Positions 4,531 through 9,693 of a stretch of DNA of 9,693 bases are shown piece after piece. The stretch comes from Desulfobacterales bacterium. Lineage in GTDB: Bacteria; Desulfobacterota; Desulfobacteria; Desulfobacterales; UBA11574. Location of the stretch: assembly GCA_030145595.1 (NCBI GenBank), contig JAQYVG010000127.1, positions 1-9,693 on the forward strand, read 5' to 3'. Positions within the stretch are counted from its first letter, which is position 1. The number at the start of each line of letters is the position of its first letter. The translations under genes were made by a program, and so were the position numbers. Under the pieces are notes generated by a model. It ran no database searches, was not told where the DNA came from, and saw only the letters and a list, made by a program, of their open reading frames with translations.

Positions 4531-7500
4531 CTATCGTTCTGCCAGCTTGGCTTCTGCGGTCATTTCCTTTCCCTGGCGCCGAAAAGTGATGGAGATCCTG
4601 TCGCCGGGGTTTAGTGACTTAAGGATGTCGGCCAGTTCTTTGATGTTGTGGACGGCATCGGAACCTATCGCGACAATTACATCGCCTTGCCTGAGCCCGC
4701 ACTTCTGGGCCGGCGAACCAGGCACAACCCCTGAAAGCCGGAATCCATCCCCTTGAAAGGCGAAATCCGGGATTGTGCCGAGGCTGACTTTGCGCTCCTT
4801 TTTTGAGGTTATCTTATTGCTTGGAGCAGGCGTTAAGTTGTTGGTCATGGGTTCCTTGCGTCCTGCTAGATATGCAATGACCTCCTTGGATACGGATGCG
4901 ACCTTTAAAAGCCCGCCGGCATCCAACTTGTCGGCCGTGTCGGTGGGATGGTGATAGTCTGTGTGGGGTCCTGAAAAAAGTTGCACCGCCGGAACGCCGG
5001 CCTCTTGAAAGCTATGCTGGTCGCTCGAGTCGAGTTCTTCAGACACCACTTCCACATCGACGCCGCTAACATAGCCGGCCCCCCTAAAGATGTGGACCCA
5101 CTCTCTAGCCGAACCGGCACCTAACACAAGCAGTTTCTTTTTCCCCAAACGTCCTACCGTATCCAGGTTGAGCATCCCGATGCACTGCCCCACAGGGTAG
5201 TGTTTCCGGCTGGCCACATAATGCCTGGAGCCTTTTCTTCCGGCTTCTTCTCCGGTAAACGCAACAAACACCACACTGCGCTCGGGGTTGAGGTTTTTAC
5301 CAAGCACGCTTGCAAGTTCTATGAGAACGGCAACGCCGCTGGCATTGTCATCGGCACCGGGATGTACTTTTCCCCTGTTCTCTTTTCTTACATCCGGCCA
5401 GCCCAGACCTAAATGGTCGTAATGGGCCCCTACGACAACGCTCTGGGCGTTGAGATTCGGATTTTTTCCCGGGATAACCCCGACCACGTTTTTCAGGGTC
5501 ACTTTGCGCTCAGGATCTCCGGTCTGTTCTATCCAGATCTGGAAATAGCTTCCCGGGGCGTCTCCGGCCGGCTTTAGACCGGCCTGCTCAAATTTTGCAG
5601 CGATAAATTGCGCAGCACGTTCAAGCCCCGCGCTGCCCAGTCCCCGTCCCCGGAGTTTGTCGTCGGAAAGAAAGCGAACCGTATCCATCATCTGCTTTTT
5701 AGAAAATACCGGCGCAAGGGTTGCCAGAGGTTTTCTGGATGCCAGTTTTCCTCTTTCAATTTTTTGAATGGTATTGTCCATTCCAGGGACAAAGGCTGTC
5801 ATGGGCGAATCGATTACCGGCCAGCGGCCTTTGGCGATATTGGCAGGCTCATGCCCCTGAAATCCCAGGTAACTGTATTTGTGGTAATGCGGCAGTTTAC
5901 GTCCAAGGCCCGGCAGGGCTTGAGGCAGGTCGGATGCGATCCAGGTGATGGATAAATCCCTATTGCGCGGCTGTCTTGAAGTGAGCACAACTGTATGATC
6001 TTTCCGCTGGATGCTGGTTTGGCCGATGGATACTTTCTCTTTATTTATGCTAACATCATATCCTGATAGAGCGGAAACCACCTCCGATCTGAAACGATTT
6101 TCCCACCCGCACAGGATAACGGCACGGTCTGTGGGAAGCTTTTGCACCTCGCTATCGAGCTTGACGGTCACTTCGTCCGGTCCTGATTGAGCCAGAGATC
6201 GGGACAGATTACGATAGGCTTTGCTCATCTTCTTGTCGGCCGAGGACGGCAGTAGAATCAACATTTTTTTCGCTCCAAAAGCCTGGGTCAAGGCCGGAGG
6301 AATCTCGTCCCGATCAAGCCTGCGAAACAGGTCAAATTCAGGGTCCACATCCATTCTAACGGGTCTGGCAGGAAGACGCAATTTCAGTTCAAGATGCTGT
6401 CTGTCCATAACCACAACGCTCTGGCTTGCCCGGCTTTGCCCTTCCATGGTTACTGCAACCGGAATACTTAGCCGATACACACCCTCCGCCTGAACCTGTT
6501 CTATACGTGCTTTTAGTATCCAGCCGTCTACATCAGGCACAGCCTGCGGATCGCTGACAGTTAATGCCGGCGCTCCGGAGCGCGCTGTCCACTGGTTGAA
6601 TTCGATGCTCATATCCTTTCCGGAAACACTTTCAAAGCTTTTACGAAGATCGTCAAACGTAGCCATGCGGAAACGGTTTTGCCGATAAAAGTCCCTCAGG
6701 CCGCTTATAAAAGTCTCGTCGCCCAATTCCTGGCGAAGCATGTGGAAAAACATCAAAGATTTGCCGTAACCAACGGCTTCGGACGAAGTGCTGTGACGGG
6801 ATCGGAATTGGACCAGCGGAAAATCGCGATCCTCCAGCACATAGTCGGCATACTTTTGAAGGACCCCCTGCCGGTGCGGCGCTGCATCGCCTCTCATTTC
6901 TTTGATAAGGTGGTCTGCCAGGTAAGCGGTCAGTCCTTCGGTCCAGTTTCCTTTTTCGTAATCCGGAAAGACACTGTTTCCCCACCAGTTGTGGAGGATT
7001 TCGTGCGGATAGGAAGAATGCAGAATGAAGGGGAAGCGAATAATTCTGGAACCAAGAAGCGTAAAAGAGGCCATGCCATAGCCGGTTTCCCAGAAGTTTT
7101 CAACAAGAGCAAACTTCTTATAAGGATAAGGACCGATGAGTTCTGCATACATGGCCAGATACCGGACCGCAGCATCTAAATACTTGCCGGCCAGAGCTTC
7201 GTCCGGTTTGCGGAGAAATACCATGGCAGCGACCCTGCCGGCAGGCTGGGTATATTCAATAAACGGCGCCGCTATGAGATAAATCTCTTCCTGTACTTGG
7301 GGCGACTCCCACTGCACCAAGGTTGTATTTTTTTTGCGAGTGTGCAGCGTGCGCTCACCCTGACTGACTGCATCCCACTTCAGCGGCAGCTCCACCTGAA
7401 GGGTAAAGGTCACAAGCTCTTTGCCAAACCTGGGATACCAGCCGGAATTCCCTGCCAGATACACTCCTTTTTTGGAAATAACACCCGGTGTCTGTTTGAA

Positions 7501-7875
7501 GCCCCGAGCCTGTTCCTTGCCGTACGATGCAAGCAGATGGTGAATTGTTCCACCATACTCAAGCACAAATGTGTTCCGCCCGGACGGCAGGGTTGCCCTG
7601 AACGATTCCAGCAAGTCGTCTGCTGTTCTCTTGCCATCCCGGACAACATGTACACCCGCAGTGGGTGAGGAGGGCTGCAGTCCTTTGTGTAAGACAAATT
7701 GTAAACCAGGGACAAATTCCTTTGGGACGGTTATCGTATCTTCGGCAATAAAACGCTTCTCTTGCGGATAGAGTACTATCTTGAGTTCATGCCGGATGGG
7801 TTCAGCCGCCTGCAAAGAGACAGGCATCATAGCCAGCATCATTATTACGGCGATAGAGGGTATCAAGTATCTCAT
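4531..7875 (-). CDS. Exported M1 aminopeptidase - M28 peptidase - PDZ fusion
   Basis: A 1114-residue secreted protein with two zinc peptidase domains. Residues 1-24 are a signal peptide, probably cut near LQA-AEP. The M1 (gluzincin) domain covers about 25-435. It has a GAMEN-like segment FWETGYGMASFTLLG (261-275), the zinc motif HEILHNWWG (291-299) with E313 in NWTEG as third ligand (17 residues after H295; 18 is usual), and Y370 as the likely transition-state Tyr. Residues about 440-720 are a linker region without known motifs. The M28 domain (about 725-1005) keeps all five metal ligands: H818 in HYDHLG, D842 in HPGADDNASG, E877 in FTGEEAG with E876 as base, D905 in LDTVGR, and H975 or H976 in HTDYHHPTDT. 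A PDZ domain fills about 1040-1105 (GVVPGSPAQKCGLRQGDVI). The product probably acts in the periplasm or outside the cell, trimming peptides from the N-terminus. The start at ATG 7875 has a weak binding site (GTGAG) and an ideal signal peptide. Transcribed alone, with gaps of over 200 bp on both sides. Confidence 0.92.
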   Translation of the reverse strand: MRYLIPSIAVIMMLAMMPVSLQAAEPIRHELKIVLYPQEKRFIAEDTITVPKEFVPGLQFVLHKGLQPSSPTAGVHVVRDGKRTADDLLESFRATLPSGRNTFVLEYGGTIHHLLASYGKEQARGFKQTPGVISKKGVYLAGNSGWYPRFGKELVTFTLQVELPLKWDAVSQGERTLHTRKKNTTLVQWESPQVQEEIYLIAAPFIEYTQPAGRVAAMVFLRKPDEALAGKYLDAAVRYLAMYAELIGPYPYKKFALVENFWETGYGMASFTLLGSRIIRFPFILHSSYPHEILHNWWGNSVFPDYEKGNWTEGLTAYLADHLIKEMRGDAAPHRQGVLQKYADYVLEDRDFPLVQFRSRHSTSSEAVGYGKSLMFFHMLRQELGDETFISGLRDFYRQNRFRMATFDDLRKSFESVSGKDMSIEFNQWTARSGAPALTVSDPQAVPDVDGWILKARIEQVQAEGVYRLSIPVAVTMEGQSRASQSVVVMDRQHLELKLRLPARPVRMDVDPEFDLFRRLDRDEIPPALTQAFGAKKMLILLPSSADKKMSKAYRNLSRSLAQSGPDEVTVKLDSEVQKLPTDRAVILCGWENRFRSEVVSALSGYDVSINKEKVSIGQTSIQRKDHTVVLTSRQPRNRDLSITWIASDLPQALPGLGRKLPHYHKYSYLGFQGHEPANIAKGRWPVIDSPMTAFVPGMDNTIQKIERGKLASRKPLATLAPVFSKKQMMDTVRFLSDDKLRGRGLGSAGLERAAQFIAAKFEQAGLKPAGDAPGSYFQIWIEQTGDPERKVTLKNVVGVIPGKNPNLNAQSVVVGAHYDHLGLGWPDVRKENRGKVHPGADDNASGVAVLIELASVLGKNLNPERSVVFVAFTGEEAGRKGSRHYVASRKHYPVGQCIGMLNLDTVGRLGKKKLLVLGAGSAREWVHIFRGAGYVSGVDVEVVSEELDSSDQHSFQEAGVPAVQLFSGPHTDYHHPTDTADKLDAGGLLKVASVSKEVIAYLAGRKEPMTNNLTPAPSNKITSKKERKVSLGTIPDFAFQGDGFRLSGVVPGSPAQKCGLRQGDVIVAIGSDAVHNIKELADILKSLNPGDRISITFRRQGKEMTAEAKLAER

Positions 7876-8255
7876 ATTTTTCTCACTAAAAATAATCAGT
7901 GTTAATTAATTGAGCAGTTGGTAAGTTTTTTACCTAATGGTTTGTGAATTAGCGAAATGGATGATCAGATTTTAAAGCGTGTTCTGTTTGAGCATATTAA
8001 GGATCGTTAGAAAGAACAGGCGTATTGCCAAAATCTACCATCGCAAGAGACCACCGGTCGTTCTGAAAACCCATTAATTTTATTGCAATAAAATCCTGTT
8101 CTTTCTTTACGAACCTTTATGTGCGAGTTCACACGGTTTAAAATATGATTATCCATTGAGCGGCCTTACAGCAAAAACTTCCCGACCCCTCAATTCATTT
8201 AATTAACCGGGCTGAAAACCTATTACTCAACTTTAACTCACCTTAGGTACAACCA
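7876..8255. other. Gene-free 380-bp gap upstream of the peptidase gene
   Basis: No full gene is supported on either strand. The right-hand end of the gap follows the lipoprotein gene's stop without a clear terminator, and the left-hand end must hold the minus-strand promoter for the M1-M28 gene, although no good box pair is visible. A small GGTAA/TTACC dyad lies at 7920-7934. A plus-strand run of 17 sense codons from ATG 7957 to the stop at 8008-8010 looks protein-like but is broken at once. The larger inverted repeat is listed separately. Confidence 0.4.
8009..8106. repeat. Inverted repeat with perfect 12-bp arms
   Basis: AGAAAGAACAGG (8009-8020) and CCTGTTCTTTCT (8095-8106) are perfect inverted copies. 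Similarity extends outward, GGATCGTT (8001-8008) against the complement of TTACGAACC (8107-8115) with one indel, and inward through TATTGC and AAAAT blocks with gaps. The whole of about 8001-8115 thus looks like a roughly 115-bp palindromic element or MITE relic without coding capacity. No target-site duplication could be identified with confidence. Confidence 0.55.
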
Positions 8256-9338
8256 CTATTCAACCCAGTCGGCGATGAAAATGTCGGTGGCTCTTGGTTT
8301 TTGCGGGTTTCTGTTTGAAGCAAAGACGATCTTTTCTCCATTGTTGGAGAACATGGGGAAACTGTCAAAGACATTGTTGAAAGTGATTCTCTCCAGACCC
8401 GTACCATCAATGTTGATCAGGTAGAGCTCAAAGTTGTGGCCGAATTTTTTTATGTCTGCATGCCAGTCGTCAATGTTGCTTGCAAAAATGATCCTTTTGC
8501 CGTCCGGATGCCATGAAGGCGACCAGTTGGTGGCACCGTTTTGCGTAAGCCTCACCTTGTTTGTGCCGTCAGCGTCCATGACCCAGATGTCGAGGGGGAC
8601 AGCTATGATGTAGTCTTTCTCCATGCAGTCGCGCCACAGTGCTAATTCCTCTGCGGTCTTTGGATACCAGGCCCGCCAGACAATCTTCTTGCCGTCCGGA
8701 GAAAACCAGGGTCCCCCGTCATATCCCAATGTGTCGGTCAGCCTGCGCACATTAGCACCGTCAGCGTTCATAATGTAAATGTCGAAATCCCCATCCCTTT
8801 GAGATCCGAACACAACCTGCTTGCCGTCGGGAGAGACAATCGGTTCGGCATCGTACTTGGGGTTGTCGGTAATTTTTATCAGGCCGGAACCGTCGGCATC
8901 GGCCACGAAAATGTCATAGGGGAAAAGCGGCCATATAAAGCGGACGCCCGGCGGACGTTCCGGTCTCGGCGGACAGTCTCCGGAAAGATGACTGGTTGAG
9001 GCAAAGATTATCTTTTGATTGCCCGGAAAAAAGAAAGAGCAGGTGTGGGCGCCCCGGCCCGGGCTGACTCTGCGCCTGTCAGAACCGTCGATGTTCATTA
9101 TCCAGATCTTATCGCAGGCCTGCCCGCCGCGGTTCGACTGGTAGATAAGCCTGAGATCATCCCAGCTGAAATAGGCCTCGCCGTTATCTCCATCGAATGT
9201 AAGCTGGGTGACATTATTCATGTAGCGATCCACAAACGGATGATCACCGGTTTCCTGCGGCGCATTGCTTTTTTGGACACATCCGGACAACACTAAAGCC
9301 GTTATTAAGATAAGTATAATTTTTTTCATTAATGGCAT
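8256..9338 (-). CDS. TolB-like beta-propeller lipoprotein
   Basis: A 360-residue lipoprotein built from WD40-like/PD40 repeats, as in the TolB C-terminal propeller. A type II signal peptide (MPLMKKIILILITALVLSGC) ends in lipobox LSGC, with C20 as the acylated Cys; Val at +2 suggests the outer membrane. At least five strand signatures follow: SWDDLRLIYQSNR (59-71), VSPDGKQVVFGSQRDG (168-183), FSPDGKKIVW (212-221), WHPDGKRIIFASN (276-288) and FSNNGEKIVFASNR (330-343), joined by DIYIMNADG-type strands. This fits a six-bladed propeller. The full TolB N-terminal domain is absent, so it is not TolB itself; a periplasmic scaffold or binding role is inferred. ATG 9338 is preferred over GTG 9368 because GGGGA lies 7 nt upstream and the signal peptide then has a normal length. 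It lies 75 bp after the acyl-CoA synthetase gene on the same strand. Confidence 0.85.
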   Translation of the reverse strand: MPLMKKIILILITALVLSGCVQKSNAPQETGDHPFVDRYMNNVTQLTFDGDNGEAYFSWDDLRLIYQSNRGGQACDKIWIMNIDGSDRRRVSPGRGAHTCSFFFPGNQKIIFASTSHLSGDCPPRPERPPGVRFIWPLFPYDIFVADADGSGLIKITDNPKYDAEPIVSPDGKQVVFGSQRDGDFDIYIMNADGANVRRLTDTLGYDGGPWFSPDGKKIVWRAWYPKTAEELALWRDCMEKDYIIAVPLDIWVMDADGTNKVRLTQNGATNWSPSWHPDGKRIIFASNIDDWHADIKKFGHNFELYLINIDGTGLERITFNNVFDSFPMFSNNGEKIVFASNRNPQKPRATDIFIADWVE

Positions 9339-9345
9339 TTTATTT

Positions 9346-9350
9346 TCCCC
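9346..9350 (-). promoter_or_regulatory. Ribosome binding site deciding the lipoprotein start
   Basis: GGGGA on the minus strand stands 7 nt before ATG 9338. It favours that start over the GTG at 9368, which would put ten extra polar residues before the signal peptide, and over the ATG three codons further in. Confidence 0.6.
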
Positions 9351-9413
9351 GCTTATTTTGAGTTGCACATCTTTGCGTCTTTGATCGCAACATTCTGGTT
9401 TATATAATCGGGT

Positions 9414-9693
9414 TTAGACTTTAAAGCTCTCTGTTACCCCGCTGTATTTTTTTCTCAGCTCGGGCTTTTCAATTTTGCCGGTCGGATTGCGGGGCACATC
9501 TTCAAAAATAATTCTGCGGGGTCTTTTGAAGCGCGCAAGTTCCCGGCAATATTCGTTGACTTCTTCTGCGGTGAGTTTCTGGCCGGATTTAACCTGGATT
9601 ACGGCTGTGGCGATTTCTCCCAGACGCAAGCTGGGGAGTCCGATAACGGCCACATCTTGTATTTTGGGGTGGGTTTGCAGAAAGTCTTCGATC
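9414..9693 (-). CDS. Acyl-CoA synthetase, C-terminal fragment (cut by window edge)
   Basis: Only the last 92 codons are in the window; the reading frame is open through the right edge. The visible part is the C-terminal lid domain of AMP-dependent (ANL superfamily) synthetases: it begins IEDFLQTHPKIQDVAVIGLP, followed by LGEIATAVIQVKSG, the LTAEEVNEYC helix, LARFKRPRRIIFEDVPRN and then PTGKIEK, whose Lys is the conserved catalytic residue of the adenylation half-reaction. Such enzymes activate a carboxylic acid with ATP and CoA, commonly a fatty or aromatic acid; the substrate cannot be told from this end. The stop at 9414 is intact. The ATG/GTG-like codon at 9653 is internal and not a start. 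The lipoprotein gene follows 75 bp downstream on the same strand, and there is no terminator between them. Confidence 0.9.
   Translation of the reverse strand, partial: IEDFLQTHPKIQDVAVIGLPSLRLGEIATAVIQVKSGQKLTAEEVNEYCRELARFKRPRRIIFEDVPRNPTGKIEKPELRKKYSGVTESFKV

Noticed and set aside
6679..7179. Plus-strand 166-codon open frame within the peptidase gene
   Set aside because: It is antisense to the M1 catalytic domain, whose zinc motif is intact on the other strand.
9414..9653. A complete 79-residue gene starting at 9653
   Set aside because: The frame stays open to the window edge and the extra residues match the acyl-CoA synthetase family, so this is the end of a larger gene.

Overview
The window reads as chromosomal DNA from an anaerobic Gram-negative bacterium, most likely a Desulfobacterota (deltaproteobacterial) lineage. 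This is an inference from protein style and from the repeat-rich intergenic DNA, not from a marker gene. The supporting signs are a QueG-like iron-sulfur protein paired with an aldo-keto-reductase-like protein, a lipoprotein with a proper lipobox, a large secreted metallopeptidase fusion, an acyl-CoA synthetase, and intergenic palindromes with the GAGCCTGACCCC-type flank I associate with REP/RAYT-like elements in this group.

Left part (1-2727): a minus-strand ArsR-type regulator with a Cys cluster (360-776) has a good sigma-70-like promoter. Downstream of it lie a cloverleaf-like repeat, a perfect palindrome and a strong minus-strand terminator. A 377-bp gap filled by two inverted-repeat elements separates it from a divergent plus-strand pair: a QueG-like 2x[4Fe-4S] protein (1154-1927) whose stop codon overlaps the start of an aldo-keto-reductase-like protein (1927-2727). 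The second protein seems to have lost the usual AKR catalytic tetrad.

Middle (2728-4530): an A+T-rich stretch on the minus strand carries a TrhA/hemolysin III membrane protein (3628-4284) and, 41 bp after it, a one-TM hypothetical protein (2999-3586). Composition and gene start differ from the neighbours, suggesting acquired DNA. A stem-loop with long loop (4431-4506) lies between this stretch and the next gene and could terminate the latter.

Right part (4531-9693): all genes are on the minus strand. Reading in the direction of transcription there is the C-terminal end of an AMP-dependent acyl-CoA synthetase (entering from beyond 9693), a TolB-like beta-propeller lipoprotein (8256-9338), a 380-bp gene-free gap with a 12-bp perfect inverted repeat, and a 1114-residue exported protein joining an M1 aminopeptidase, an M28 peptidase and a PDZ domain (4531-7875).

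No RNA genes, CRISPR array, intact transposase or phage gene was seen. The most unusual items are the M1-M28-PDZ fusion, the tetrad-less AKR coupled to a QueG-like protein, and the set of structured intergenic repeats.
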